A stretch of DNA of 64,000 nucleotides from Rhinopithecus roxellana (Eukaryota > Chordata > Mammalia > Primates > Cercopithecidae): the NCBI RefSeq assembly GCF_007565055.1, contig NC_044566.1, positions 59,131,332-59,195,331 on the forward strand. The letters are read 5' to 3'. Below the pieces are notes generated by a model. The model saw nothing but the letters and a program-made list of their open reading frames with translations, made no database searches and had not been told where the DNA came from. Each line of letters starts with the position of its first letter. Position 1 is the stretch's first letter. The position numbers and the translations under genes are program-made. Positions 21,741 to 33,713 of this stretch are shown one piece after another.

Positions 21741-23399
21741 GGCTGTCCCCTACTCCGCTGCCATCCCATTCTACCCCAATGAATAAGTGCCCAGACCAAG
21801 TGGCCCTTCGCAAAGGCTGCCCCTTCCCAACTTCGCCTTCCCCACGTGGGTCACATCCACTGAGTGCTCCGGAGAAAGAGTGAATGCAAGGCAAGGAGCA
21901 CGTCCAAAGCGCCGCACACCAGCTGCTCAGGGGTAGAGGGGGAGATGTGACGGGAGACAGGTGGACGGTAGTTGGTGCAGGTAGCTGGCTGGCTGTCCGC
22001 AGGCCCTGCCAGCTGTGAAAGCAGGCTTTCCTCCCTATGAGGTTGCAAGGAAGGGCCTCCCTTTGGGACTCCATTGCCCACGAATCAGAGCAAGAGAGGA
22101 AGTGATTGTTTTGAGCCAGGAGGTCCTTAAGAATCCTTGCTTGGATCAGAAGGCCGCCCCCTCCTTAGTACCTCCCCCAGCGTCACACTGCCCCTTGCTG
22201 CTTCTGTGCATGCTCCTTGGAACCCTCTTTCTGTAGGGCCAAGGATGCAGTGGGTGGTCCAGCCATCTCAGAGCTTTCACTGGCAACTTTAGGAACCCTT
22301 AGTCACTGCCTCATGCTTGCCCCAATAAGAGAAAGTGGCCAGACTTCACAGCACAGTTCCTGGGCAGTGCAGGGTTTAGGGCCCCTTCGCCAACATGTTA
22401 GCTGCTGGAAGATGCTTCAGGGACTGGGGAAAGCATGATTGGAAGGGCCCCTGAGGTGACCCCGAGGCAAGTCTCTGGACCTTGTTGCCTCTGTGTCCTC
22501 TCCAGGGCTATCTCTTGAGCTGGGCAGTGACCACCACATGGGGCAGAAGAAAGTTCTAGAGAAGAAGGTCTGATGCCTAGGCAGAAGGAAAGGACGCCAG
22601 TGGTGAAGTAGGAGATCTAACCTTCTTTGAACTCCTCCCTTTTTTCCTTATTTGACCTGTAAAGCAAGTGGTTTGCTAGATATTCTGCCCTTAAACTCAT
22701 GCACCCACATCCCTCATCCACCTAAAAGCATTCTGGGGAAGATGCCAGGAGTCTATAGCACCTTGAGAGAAGGTCACTAGCAAGCTAAATTAAAAGTGGA
22801 GATTATGGATGATTCCAACACTCGATGTTGTAAGCATCCAATGTTCATTCCACATTTTCTCTCCAGCACAGTGGCCACATTTAGTGTGCACCCAAGAAAT
22901 AAACAGACTTTTTTGGTTTGGACCCAGAAATAAATTGTGGTAACCCGGCAGTTTTGACTGTTGATGTTTAAAAACCTGTACATGCACTGTAGACCTCAAT
23001 TAATAACAATTAATAACGTTCCCTGTTATCATGCTAAATTGTATATTCTACATGATGGATGGTTTTAGAGAAATTTTTGTGGTCTAGTAAACTTTTGTTG
23101 CTTCATAACTTCAGAATGCTTACTGCAAATGTCTCTTTCATAGCTTCTGTTATTTACGTTTGTTAAGTTTGTTAAATCACTGGGTCCTCAGGAAACAAGA
23201 AGTCATTCCAGGAGGCCTGCCAAGGCTGTGCTGGGTTTTTATAGAACCTGAGACCAAAGATGACTGCAGCTCTGTCTCTTTCAACAAGCGATCTGGGAAG
23301 GAAGAGAGTGTCATGTAAAGACTTAAAGCTATTAAGATTGTCCAAGAAAGTCATATTCACATGAATTTACATTGCAGTTAAGGTGGTAAAGGGAAAAAG
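21741..23399 (+). other. Proximal part of intron 1, nothing recognised
   Basis: Moderately GC-rich near the island and then normal. There is no repeat for 1.6 kb, a common sign of regulatory sequence beside a promoter. Several small ORFs (60-163 residues, both strands) are composition artefacts. The segment 22780-22990 has high complexity and could be conserved. Confidence 0.5.
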
Positions 23400-23689
23400 G
23401 TTTTTTTTGAGACAGAGTCTTGCTCTGCCGCCCAGGCTGGAGTGCAGTGGCGCGATCTTGGCTCACTGCAAGCTCTGCCTCCCGGGTTCACGCCATTCTC
23501 CGGCCTCAGCCTCCCAAGTAGCTGGGACTACAGGCACCCATCACTATGCCCAGCTTATTTTTTGTATTTTTAGTAGAGACGGGGTTTCACCATGTTAGTC
23601 AGGATGGTCTCCATCTCCTGACCTCGTGATCTGCCCACCTCGGCCTCCCAAAGTGCTGGGGTTACAGGCGTGAGCCACTGCGCCCAGCC
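23400..23689 (-). mobile_element. AluY/S, antisense, with target-site duplication
   Basis: Full-length antisense Alu with a short T head. The direct repeat gggaaaaag flanks it at 23391-23399 and 23690-23698. Confidence 0.95.
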
Positions 23690-23698
23690 GGGAAAAAG

Positions 23699-24207
23699 TT
23701 TTAATCCTGGGAAATAAACTGTAGATAGAGACTTTAAGATCATGAATATATAGAAGGCTAAAAGTGGTTTCAGAATAGGAAATATAAGAGTGCTCTCAAG
23801 AGTAGTGCAATTATTTTTTAAAATAGCGGTATGAGGTTTGAAAATGTTTAATCAGAATATTAATATCTGCTTACCCATAATCTGCTTACCACTCTGCTCA
23901 CAGCCAATGCCAGCAGGTTATTCAGCTGGGACCAAACAATCCTCTGTAAGGCCGACTTCAGCTTCTGCTTCTTTAAGCAAGCTGGGATGCCTGCCACAAA
24001 ACCAGGCCAACTCCATAAAGGCGCTTTTAGATGCAAATTGATTTTCTTGGGTTTTCTTGCTAAGGTAGCTAAAATATGGAACTTTGGCCATGAGACACTG
24101 AAATACTTAAGTTATTAATGTTGGCATCAATTCTAGGTGAAAATGTTCTTCATTTGTAAAAGTGTTCTTTATATGGTTCAGTTCACAATACCAAAATAAC
24201 CAACCAT
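23699..24207. other. Unique non-coding sequence, nothing recognised
   Basis: A 67-residue ORF at 23838-24041 has no family resemblance. Confidence 0.45.
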
Positions 24208-24883
24208 AGTCATGTATCACTTTACGATGAAGATATAGTCTGAGAAATGCGTTGTTAGGTGATTTCATTGGTTGAGTGAATCAAGTGTAAATCATAGAAT
24301 GTATTTACACAAACTTGGTTGGTATAGCCTGCTGCACACCTAGGCTATATGGTATGGCCTATTTCTCCTAGGTTACAAACCTGTAGAGCATATTACTATA
24401 TTAAATACTGTAGGCATTTGTAACACAATGGCAAGTATTTTTGTCTCTAAACACATCTAAAAAGAAAGGGTACAGTAGTCAGGCATGGTGGCTCATGCCT
24501 GTAATCTCAGCACTTTGGGAGGCCAAAGCGGGCAGATCACTTGAGGACAGGAGTTCGAGACCAGCCTGGCCAACATAGTGAAACCCCATCTCTACTAAAA
24601 TAAACAAACAAAAAAATCAGCCAGGTGTGGTGGCACACATGTGTAATCCAAGCTACATGGGAGGCTGAGGCATGAGAATCATTTGAACCCAGGAGGCAGA
24701 GGTTACAGTGAGCCAAGATTGTGCCACTGCACTCCAACCTAGATAATAGAGCAAGACACTGTCTCAAAAACAGAAAAAAGAAAGGGTACACTAAAAACAT
24801 GGCATTGTAAGCTTATGGGACCACTGTCGTATATGCAGTCCAGTTCGTCATTGACTGAAATGTTGTTGTGTGGTGTATAACTG
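24208..24883. mobile_element. Tigger4-like (Zombi) DNA transposon, internally deleted, split by an Alu
   Basis: The left end agtcatgtatcactttacg leads into gagaaatgcgttgttagg, agcctgctgcacacctaggc and aatactgtaggcatttgtaa. After the Alu the right half resumes with cttatgggaccactgtcgta and gttcgtcattgactgaaatg, ending in a degraded inverted terminus (ggtgtataactg). A TA flanks the right end. It is a non-autonomous, decayed copy. A second copy lies at 60821 in the other orientation. Confidence 0.75.
24475..24774 (+). mobile_element. AluS-like, inserted into the Tigger4-like element
   Basis: Plus-orientation Alu ending in an A-rich tail. The 16-base direct repeat aaaaagaaagggtaca flanks it at 24459-24474 and 24775-24790. 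Confidence 0.95.
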
Positions 24884-25089
24884 TATATGAATACACCCCA
24901 AGAGGGTATCTGTTCTGTCAACAGATGATATTAGGCTATTGGCTTTTTTTTTTTGGTCTTGCTTTTATGTCTTTTTTTTATCAAGTAAGTTTAGTGCTGG
25001 AACTTCTTTAACTTGGCTAAAATTTTCATCTTACTATACTTAGTCAATGGAACAGTGTTCAAAGTGCTTCATAATTAACTTGTATTTGC

Positions 25090-25445
25090 AGCCAGGTGCA
25101 GTGGCTCATGCCTATTATCCTACTACTTTGGGAGGCTGAGGCAGGTGGATCACCTGAGGTCAGAAGTTCAAGACAGCCTGGCCAACATAGTGAAACCCCA
25201 TCTCTACCAAAACAACAACAACAACAACAACAAAATTAGCCTGCCGTAGTGGCACGCACCTGTAGTCCCAGCTACTCAGGAGGTTGAGGCAGGAGAATCG
25301 CTTGAACCTGGGAGGCGGAGGTTGCAGTGAGCTGAGATTGCACCACTGCACCCCAGTCTAGGTGACAGAGCAAGACTCTGTCTCAAAAAAGATAAAAAAT
25401 AAAAATAAATAAAAAATATAAAAATAAGAGATAAATAAATAAACC
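25090..25445 (+). mobile_element. Alu, plus orientation, with a long A/T-rich tail
   Basis: Starts agccaggtgcagtggctc, has an ACA-rich linker (acaacaacaacaa) between monomers, and a tail of AAATA/AAAT repeats to 25445. The flanking repeat tgtatttgc is at 25081-25089 and 25446-25454. Confidence 0.92.
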
Positions 25446-25454
25446 TGTATTTGC

Positions 25455-27797
25455 TATCTAGGGCATTCTGAAGGTATTTGATTCTTCCTTTTGCTTTTTC
25501 CCATCCCAAGGAAAGAAATCCTTTTTCTAACTCACTCTTATTTCTCTTCATGAAAACCTGTCTTGTCAACTGAACGGAAAGACAAAAAGAAGTAGAACTG
25601 TTTAAGCATATTAAAGCCTATGGGTTTCTGTGCCATGGGGCCATATTTAGGACGGAGGGGATCATACATATTTGAAAAATGCATTTCTTTAAAAAAAAAA
25701 AAAAAAATACTATTCTAGAGTTTCTGGGGGCCTGGGGAGGTTAGCTGGGTGGTTTTGTCTCAGGGTCTCTCATAATATGGCCTTCAATCTGTCAGGTGGG
25801 GTGGCAGTCATCTGAAGGCTTGATTGGAGCTGGTGGATCTCCTTCCAAGCCCGCTCACCTTAGGTGCTGGCAGGCATTGGTTTCTCTCTGGCTGTTGGCT
25901 GGAAGCTTCAATTTCTTGCCCCATGTGCCTGACACACAATATGGCAGAGATCTGAGAGAAGAGAGCATGCACTCAAGACAGAAATTGCAGTGTTTGTAAC
26001 CTGATCTCAGAAGTGACATATCATGTGGGAGGGAACTGACTACACAAGAAGTGGCTACCAGGAGGTGGGGATGATTGAGGGCCAACCTGGAGGCTGGGTA
26101 CCACAGGTACAAAAGCATTTAAGATTGTCCTTAGCAAATGCCAGGTCAAATCTGAAATCTTCCTAACAAGGAAGCCCCAAAGCAAAACCTTTTTTTTTTC
26201 ATTTGAACAAATAGCCTGGAAAAATCATTTCTTAATGTAGGTCACAGTGACACAAATAATGAAACCAATGGAAGGATAAGATATGAATAATGTTCAAATA
26301 TATTCATTTCATTGCAAAAATATGAAAAGGAGTTATTATTAAAGAAGAACTTATATTGGGAGCTCTTATTGGGCTTTCCAGTTCTGTGGCAGTTGCTAAA
26401 TTTCCACTAGATTGTACAATTGTTGTCAATGCATACTTCTTAATTTTCTAAAATTACGCTCCGCATGGGGCCCAGCAAGTTTTTCTCACTGTCATCTCAG
26501 TATCCATAATTGTTTAGTTGTTAGTGTTCAAAGCAGGATTCAAATTCAGGTCATCAGAAGTCACAAGCCATCTGTGCCTATTTCCTACTGTACCACATGG
26601 CCTCCTCCCTGGACTTTGTGGAGAGCTGCGGACCCCCAAATCCTTTCTAAGACCCTCTGTCTCTTGCAGTTCAATTACAAAAGAATAACAAAAAGAACTG
26701 GAAAAGTACTCTTTCTTCCCTCCTGGAGTAACGAGGATAGCCCTGTGCACCTAAAGTAGCTTGTCCCTTAATGATGCCATTGGACTCTTCAGTGTATGAG
26801 CTTCTAGGGATTTGAAACAAACAAACAGCCATACATCTAGCTTGTCAGGGCCCCTCTGTGGTTCATTCTGCCCACAACCATTGGAAGAGCTACAAGAATG
26901 AGATGCTGCTGTAAACCCTACAAGCACAGCAGGTTTCTTCAAGGTGGGAGAGTGACAGGTTATTTTGGCTTCCCCAGGTCCCTAATCAACCACTACTGGT
27001 GACAATTCTAAACTTTTATGGCATCATTCAATTCTTTAGGCAGAAGCATACCCATTAGCTTGTGGTGTTTGTAAGCAGCTTGAATTACTTTTTAGCTGTT
27101 AAAGTCTAAGAACATTCAAATGACTTTTCTAAAGCTTTCTGCTCCTCTGCTTTAAAACCCTACTCTATTTTAATGGAAATGTAATCCATATGTTTGATTC
27201 CATTATACTCATATAACAATATTTAGGTAGCCTGTGAGCTAATTGATGTCTAAGTCTTTTGATCTTTTTTATAGTTTCATTTTAAATCATTTATCATAGA
27301 CACAGGAAGTTATATTGCTGCCAAAAATATTCTGACTTAAAACAGTGAAAAGTTCAAGTTTTGTTAGAAACATTAATTCCACCAAATTTCCGTGAGTTCT
27401 TGTCATGTTAAAACAGGTTCATTCATTCTCAGAGTCAACAGTAGCATCCTGTGAAGTGATATAAACACAAGATTGGGACTTCAATGCAAAGCAAGATCAA
27501 GAATAAAACATGAGCCACAAAAACTTCCTCATTAAAATCTAAATGTGTTCTATAATATCAAAAGTACAGGATGATACTAGCCAATTCTTTTCATGTATTT
27601 TATATCCGTTTTATCATCACTTTTCTGTGAAGAATTGACCATTCTATTCTGTCAGCATTTTTTGTTTGTTTGTTTTTTAAATATCTTGTGAGATGATACT
27701 ATGTTTAGATGCTATTTATATTAACAATAACAAAAAACATCTAAGTCAAGAAAATATACAATTAAAATTAGAAAGGAAGAGCACATCACTTATATCA
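25455..27797. other. Intronic sequence, mostly unassigned
   Basis: Holds an A tract at 25690-25707 and a weak antisense MIR-like piece near 26515-26620 (agcaggattcaaattcaggt). No exon-like structure is recognised. 27110-27790 is AT-rich. Confidence 0.45.
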
Positions 27798-27962
27798 GGG
27801 TTGTCAACTTTAGCCACATAGACTCATTAGGAGCCTTTCAGAAGTACTAACTCTCTGGCCTCCTCCCAGAGATTCTGATTCAATTCAGATGGGGTCTGGG
27901 TATCCGTATTTTTAAAAGCCCTGCAGAAGATTTCACTGTGCAATCCAGGTTGAGAACCACTG
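27798..27962 (+). mobile_element. MER5A-like hAT DNA transposon
   Basis: Begins tcagggttgtcaactttagc, contains gagattctgattcaattcag, and ends ccaggttgagaaccactg, matching the MER5A inverted termini. Confidence 0.85.
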
Positions 27963-28089
27963 ACTTACCTTAATTCCCACATAATAACTTGCAGAATTCT
28001 AGGGCTAATACAGGGTTATATTCTAAGCCCTAAGAAAAGTTTTGCTTAATTAAGGTCAGAAGGAACTTGTCATCTCACAGGGACAGAAA

Positions 28090-29056
28090 AAAAGAAGATC
28101 AGTGGTGCCTGGAGAATAAAGAAATAGGTGGTAAGAGTGGATGTCAGAAGTGTAGACAGAGGGTCAGGTTATAAGATAAGGTTAGGCTTTGTTGCTAGGA
28201 CAAGAAGTTTTGATTTGGTTCTACAGGAGATAAGAACAAAGGGCTTTAAGCAAAGGAGTGGCAAGACCTGAATAAATTACAACCAGTGGTGGTCTAGGTG
28301 AGAGATAAACAGTGACATGGACTAGGGTGATAGTGATAGAAATGGAGAGAAAGGAACAGATTTGGATTATGTCTTGAAATAGAGACAATAACAGGTTGGT
28401 TGTTGGAAGCTAGGGAGAGGGACTCCTAGATTTTTTTTTTTTTAAGACAGGGTCTCATTCTGTTGCCCAGTCTGGAGTACTGTGGTGGAATCATGGCTTA
28501 CCGCAGCCTCAACCTTGGAGGCTCAAGCATCCTCCCACATCAGCCTTCCGAGTAACTGGGACTACAGGTTTGCGTCACCACTCCTGGCTAATTTTTGCAT
28601 TTTTGTAGAGATAGGGTTCCTCCATGTTGCCCAGGTCAGTCTGGTTTCAAACTCCTGGGCTCAAACAGTGTTCCCACCTCCACCTCCCAAGGTGCTGGGA
28701 TGACAGGCATGAGATACCAAGCCCAGCCAGATTTTTGATCTGAGCAGCTAAGTGGAGTGTAGCAATGTTGGCCGAGATGAGGATAACTGGCAGATTTGCA
28801 TGGGAGAGAAAAAGGACTGAAAGGTTCTCTATTGGCTCCATTAGCTTTGGAATGCCTGCTAGACATCCAAAAGTAAAAGTCAAAGAATTGGATGGATAAG
28901 TATCGGCTTTGTAGGAAAGTCAGAGCCAGAGATATAATGTGGGAATTATTGGCATATGACTACTTTATAAAACTTTGGAACTGGGTGGAGCTACTTGGAA
29001 GAGATTGCAGATAAGGGGAAGGGGTCAAGGGCCAAGTCCTGGGGGACTCTTTGGTT
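28090..29056 (-). mobile_element. L2 LINE coding region, antisense, split by an Alu
   Basis: Before and after the Alu the plus strand reads reversed L2: caaaggagtggcaagacctg, gactagggtgatagtgatag, then ctagacatccaaaagtaaa, agccagagatataatgtggg and gccaagtcctgggggactc. The frames are decayed. Confidence 0.8.
28432..28728 (-). mobile_element. AluJ/S, antisense, inserted into the L2
   Basis: Diverged antisense Alu (taagacagggtctcattctg) with flanking agattttt at 28428-28435 and 28729-28736. Confidence 0.92.
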
Positions 29057-29262
29057 AGAGTGCAATATTTGGACATAAATGTGTCCATATACACGTACTA
29101 TTAGTACATATGCATGTACTAAATTTTCAGGAAAATAGAGAGCAACATTATTTCTAAATTCAACATTCATCTATCACAATAGTACTGCTATATTGAATAA
29201 TCTTTTGTGATAGATTTACACATTTGATCCTAGAACTGTTGATGAACAAAAATAATCATTGC

Positions 29263-29418
29263 TGGGCATGGTGGTTCATGCCTCTGTACTCCCAGCTACT
29301 CAGGAGGCTGAGGCAGGAAGATAGCTCATATCTAGGAATTCATAGATGCAGTGAGCTATTTCATGCTGCTGCCCTTCAGCCTGGGTGACACAGAGATACG
29401 CTGTCTCTTAAAAAAGAA
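29263..29418 (+). mobile_element. Partial Alu, plus orientation
   Basis: About 155 bases: tgctgggcatggtggttcat followed directly by ctcccagctactcaggaggc and the right-arm end. The middle of the element is missing. Confidence 0.8.
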
Positions 29419-29520
29419 AATCACTAATCAAATGCCTTTTTAATTTTAAAAGGCAAAAATTAACAGGTAAAAATTTTCAGAGAAATATAGATAACCAATG
29501 TCTTAAACATTTGTATCTGT

Positions 29521-29812
29521 GGCCCGGCACGGTGGCTCATGCCTGTAATCCCAGCACTTAGGGAAGCCGTGGCAGGCAGATCACTTGAGGTCAAGAGTTT
29601 AAGACCAGGCTGGCGAACATGGTGAAACCTCGTCGCTACTAAAAATACAAAAATTAGCTGGGTGTGGTGGAGTGCATGCCTGTAATTCCAGCTACTCAGG
29701 AGGCTGAGGCACGGAAATCACTTGAACCCAGGAGAAGGAGGTTGCCATGAGCGGAGATTGCACCACTGCACTCCAGCCTGGGCCACAGAGCTTCCATCTA
29801 AAAAAAAAAAAG
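29521..29812 (+). mobile_element. AluS-like, plus orientation
   Basis: Full-length Alu with a short A tail ending about 29811. An imperfect flanking repeat catttgta is at 29508 and about 29817. Confidence 0.92.
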
Positions 29813-29990
29813 TTTGCATTTGTAAAGAGTGTAACTTAACTTTGGCCTAATCTATCTGCAATATGCTGGATCACCCTGGGGGGCAATACAGTGTCCTTCT
29901 TGAATTAGAATAAAGAAAGACCATATTCATTAATGCTGGTGGTTGCTCTGAATAAGAGGCACAAGCCCAGCTAGTTCGCTGAAATTTCTT

Positions 29991-30278
29991 TTTTTTTGAG
30001 ATGGAATCTCGCTCTGTCATCCAGGCTGGAGTGCAGTGGCGCAATCTTGGCTCACTGTAACCTCCACTTCCCGAGTTCAAGCGATTCTCCTGCCTCAGCC
30101 TCCCAAGTAGCTGGGACTACAGGCACCCGCCACCACGCCTGGCTAATTTTTTGTATTTTTAGTAGAGACGGGATTTCACCATGTTAGCCAGGATGGTCTT
30201 GATCTCCTGACCTTGTGATCTGCCCGCCTTGGCCTGCCAAAGTGCTGGGATTACAGGCTTGAGCCACCGTGTCAGGCC
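29991..30278 (-). mobile_element. AluY/S, antisense, with long target-site duplication
   Basis: Full-length antisense Alu. The near-perfect 17-base repeat gttcgctgaaatttctt (29974-29990) and gttcactgaaatttctt (30279-30295) flanks it. Confidence 0.96.
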
Positions 30279-30453
30279 GTTCACTGAAATTTCTTGAGAG
30301 GACCACGGAACGTGGTTTTTTGTAAGGCACCAACTTGATCATTTAGACATAGAGCATGTCTAATGAAATTCGTATCTACTTTTCCTTTGTGCTTTTTACA
30401 TATTATGCTGAACAAAGCAGCTTATGGAGAAAATTTTGCTTTAAGACTTTATA

Positions 30454-30778
30454 GGCCAGGGCGCAGTGGCTCAAGCCTGTAATCCCAGCACTTTGGGAGG
30501 CCAAGACGGGCGGATCACGAGGTCAGGAGATCGAGATCATCCTGGCGAACATGGTGAAACCCCGTCTCTACTAAAAAAATACAAAAAAAAAAAAAAAAAA
30601 AAAACTAGCCGGGTGAGGTGGCGGGCGCCTGTAGTCCCAGCCACTCGGGAGGCTGAGGCAGGAGAATGGCGTGAACCTGGGAGGCAGAGCTTGCAGTGAG
30701 CTGAGATCCGGCCACTGCACTCCAGCCTGGGCGACAGAGCGAGACTCCGTCTCAAAAAAAAAAAAAAAAAAAAAAAAA
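30454..30778 (+). mobile_element. AluYR-like, plus orientation
   Basis: Full-length, carrying tgagatccggccactgcac and ctagccgggtgaggtggcgg, typical of the Old World monkey AluYR lineage. The internal A stretch (30587-30603) and tail are unusually long, which suggests a recent insertion. The repeat aagactttata flanks it at 30443-30453 and 30779-30789. Confidence 0.95.
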
Positions 30779-30789
30779 AAGACTTTATA

Positions 30790-31553
30790 AAGTTTCCTAG
30801 GTGTTTATCCAACAGTATATTTCTATTCTGTCCTTTTGCAAGTTTAGTGAGCTTGCAAAATGTAAATAAAAGTAGTTTTAAAAAAGTCTTACAACTTTTC
30901 TGGGCTTTCTTCAGAGTCCTTGAATGTTTAGTCCTAAAACAGTTGAGTTGAAGGACAAACATTTTTGTCATGTTTGTAGTTAGTCCATAAGTATTTATTG
31001 AGCCATGAGATAGCATCCTTGTCAAAGCATGTTGGGACGGTAGTGCAGGATATTAATTCAGTACCGTGGTTGTATCTTGGCAAGGCACATAAATTTCGCT
31101 ATGCTGCCCAAATCACTTAACTCATCTATCTGACCAGAAATGAAGCAAGCTTCCAGAAATTGCACAAGAGCAGTATAGAATGTACCATGACTACACAATA
31201 TCTTATTTGCAAATCTGCTGCATCAAGACATCTTACATTCTCCGGCAGTATCTTTCTTTAGTAATATTTTTATCCAAAACGAAATGTTCAGAATCTTACG
31301 TTTCTGTTTTCTTGTACAATAGAGGCTATATTATCTATAGTGCATCATGGCATATTGTGTTTGTTGAATACTGCTTTCTCCTTCCTATATAGGAGATGCA
31401 ATGAACAAGAGAGACAATTATGCAATCCATAAAAATTCATTCATTTACTTGCGATAATATTAAACTGGAAGGTCTTATGTTTCTCGTTCTCTCTGCATCT
31501 GGATAAAATGGAAACATTTTAAAATTTCTTGAAGGATCTTTGAAAGTGTTTTT
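30790..31553. other. Intronic, mostly unassigned
   Basis: A weak L2-tail resemblance near 30980-31050 (taagtatttattgagccat). No exon-like structure is recognised. Confidence 0.4.
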
Positions 31554-31766
31554 CCAGACTGGGAAACAGAGAGAGACACAGTCTCTACAAAAAATAAAGA
31601 AAATTAGCTGAGCATGGTGTCACATGCCTGTCTAGCTACTCCTACTTGGGAGGCTGAGATGGGAGGATTGCTTGAGCCCTGGAAGTCAAGGCTGCAGTGA
31701 GCCATGATTGCACCACTGCACTCCAACTTGGGTGACAGTGTGAGAACCTATCTCAAAAAAACAAAA
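31554..31766 (+). mobile_element. 5' truncated Alu, plus orientation
   Basis: Starts within the left monomer (agactgggaaacagagaga) and continues through the right monomer to an A tail. Diverged. Confidence 0.85.
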
Positions 31767-32063
31767 GGTGTTTTTCTATTGAAAATTAATATTTATTAGA
31801 AGAACAATCTGAAAGTATGAATGTTTGAATATCATAAAAAGCGTAAAAAGTTATGCTAATCTACCCCTTTGTGGGGGGATACATGTTGTCACAATGACAC
31901 CACAAAGATGGCAAGACAGTGCTTGCCTCCCTTACCGGATGTTGAGTTGTATTCATCACAGAACTCTTAAAAACCAGTTAGAAAACAATGATGGATTGCA
32001 TCTTTCTTGGCCACAAGGTGTTGTCGTCATAGTCTTGGAAATAAATTGTAGTTTCCTTTTCCT

Positions 32064-32177
32064 TTTTTTTTTTTTTTGAGACGGAGTCTCACTGGTCTTG
32101 AACTCCTGACCTCGTGATCCACCTGCCTTGGCCTCCCAAAGTGCTGGAATTACAGGCGTGAGCCACCGCACCCGGCC
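32064..32177 (-). mobile_element. Alu with a large internal deletion, antisense
   Basis: gagacggagtctcact is joined directly to ggtcttgaactcctgacc, so about 170 bases between the two monomer regions are missing. It ends caccgcacccggcc at 32177. Confidence 0.85.
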
Positions 32178-32232
32178 ATTGTCTTTCTTTTAGTGCTGGG
32201 GAAAGATTTCCTAAGCAGTAGATATAAAAAAG

Positions 32233-32490
32233 AACAGCATCACAATCTAGTGGTTAAGAACACTTACTGGAGTCACAACTACATGAGTTTGAATCCTGCC
32301 TCCACCAGTTAAACCAGTGGGTCCTTGGACAAGATAACTAATCTCAATGTTTCTCAGTTTCTTCATCTTTAAAGAGGAGGATTAGCATAGTACTTACCTT
32401 AGAGGGTTTTTATGAGGATTAAATGAGTTAATATTTGCAAAGAACGTAGCACAGTGTCTGGCCCATAATAAAACCTATGTAAGGGATTAT
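32233..32490 (+). mobile_element. MIR, plus orientation, near full length
   Basis: Contains ctagtggttaagaacactta, gtttgaatcctgcctccacc, tggacaagataactaatc, tttcttcatctttaaag, aggattaaatgagttaat and gcacagtgtctggcccata in MIR order. Confidence 0.9.
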
Positions 32491-32620
32491 TGAAGACAAC
32501 ATACATATAAGTAGGGAATAGACGAGCAGAGACATGTATTCCTGATAAGGAGATCCTTTAACCCCCACCCGAAACCACCCATTTCCTTCACTTCTGGATT
32601 CATATGCTTTGTTCCTGTAT

Positions 32621-32851
32621 TTTTGTTTTGTTTTGTTTTGTTTTTAAGGTAGAGTCTCACTCTGTGGCCCGGACTAGAGTGCAGTGGTGCAATCTCGGTT
32701 CACTGCAACCTCCGCCTCTCGGGTTCAAGCAATTCTCCTGCCTCAACCTCCCGAGTAGCTGGGACTACAGGCAGGTGCCACCACACCTGGCTAATTTTTT
32801 GCATTTTTAGTAGAGACGAGTTTTCACCATGTTAGACAGGATAGTCTTGAT
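32621..32851 (-). mobile_element. 5' truncated Alu, antisense
   Basis: Head of TTTTG repeats, then a diverged antisense Alu that stops at agtcttga. The repeat ttcctgtat flanks it at 32612-32620 and 32852-32860, so the truncation occurred at insertion. Confidence 0.9.
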
Positions 32852-32860
32852 TTCCTGTAT

Positions 32861-33533
32861 CTTATAAACCCATTCTAGATCCCACACCCAGAGATTTCCA
32901 AGTACTAAGATATTCAGCTCACTCTCTTTGCTCTGACAGGGATTAAAAAAAAAATCAAATGCTAAATATATTGTTAGCATGGCTGGCAGCATCTCATATT
33001 GATCCATTAGTGTTATAGATGAATCATTCATTATACTAACATTTTGTCTTTCTGAAAGACTGTCAACTATGATTTCATCATCAAAATCACCAACAGCTGT
33101 AGAGCTATGCAAATGAGAATTCATCTGCATGCTTTTGGCCTACATGGAATTTGCTGGAGACCTCATTAAAATGAGAGAAATCAGACTAGATAATCTCTAA
33201 GGTCCCATTTAACTTTAAAAGATCAATGAGTCCATAAAACCAGACCATGAGTCTAAAAGAGCCTTAATGTCCTAAGTCCTTTAGCACTTTCTCTATCTGG
33301 ATTTCATGTGTTGGTCTGCTAGTTGAGAGAAAGGGCAGAAGCCCATAAGTGTACTCTAGGAAACCCACCAATGTCACTCCCATGAAGCTTTGGATACCAG
33401 CAACTTATAACTGGTACCTTCTGCTATTGGAACTACATCTACCAGAATTGAAGAAAGAACAAGAGGGGACAAGCCAGGAGTCCAGAGCCTGCAAACTCCT
33501 CTAAAATCTCAACAGTCTTTGCACCACACTCTG
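32861..33533. other. Unique intronic sequence, nothing recognised
   Basis: A 107-residue minus-strand ORF (32807-33130) overlaps the Alu end and shows no family resemblance. Confidence 0.45.
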
Positions 33534-33713
33534 GCAGGGCTGACTGCAGGGACGTGTGACCTGTGCAGTCACACAGGGCCCCATGCATAGAAGGGCCCCT
33601 CATTTGGTTTAATGTTCTGCTGTTACCATCTTGAAATTCTTAATAATTATTGAATGGAGGGCCCACATTTTCATTTCATCCTGGACCCTGCAAATGATGT
33701 AGCTGGTCCTGCA
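33534..33713. mobile_element. Small non-autonomous DNA transposon (hAT-like, family uncertain)
   Basis: The left end cagggctgact and right end agctggtcctgc are imperfect inverted repeats. The interior has the recurrent primate text acacagggccccatgc, ttggtttaatgttctgctgt and tcttgaaattcttaataatt. The family name could not be assigned safely. Confidence 0.6.

Noticed and set aside
21851..22438. Overlapping ORFs just inside the intron
   Set aside because: Several frames are open on both strands because of local GC content, and none has a domain or splice context.
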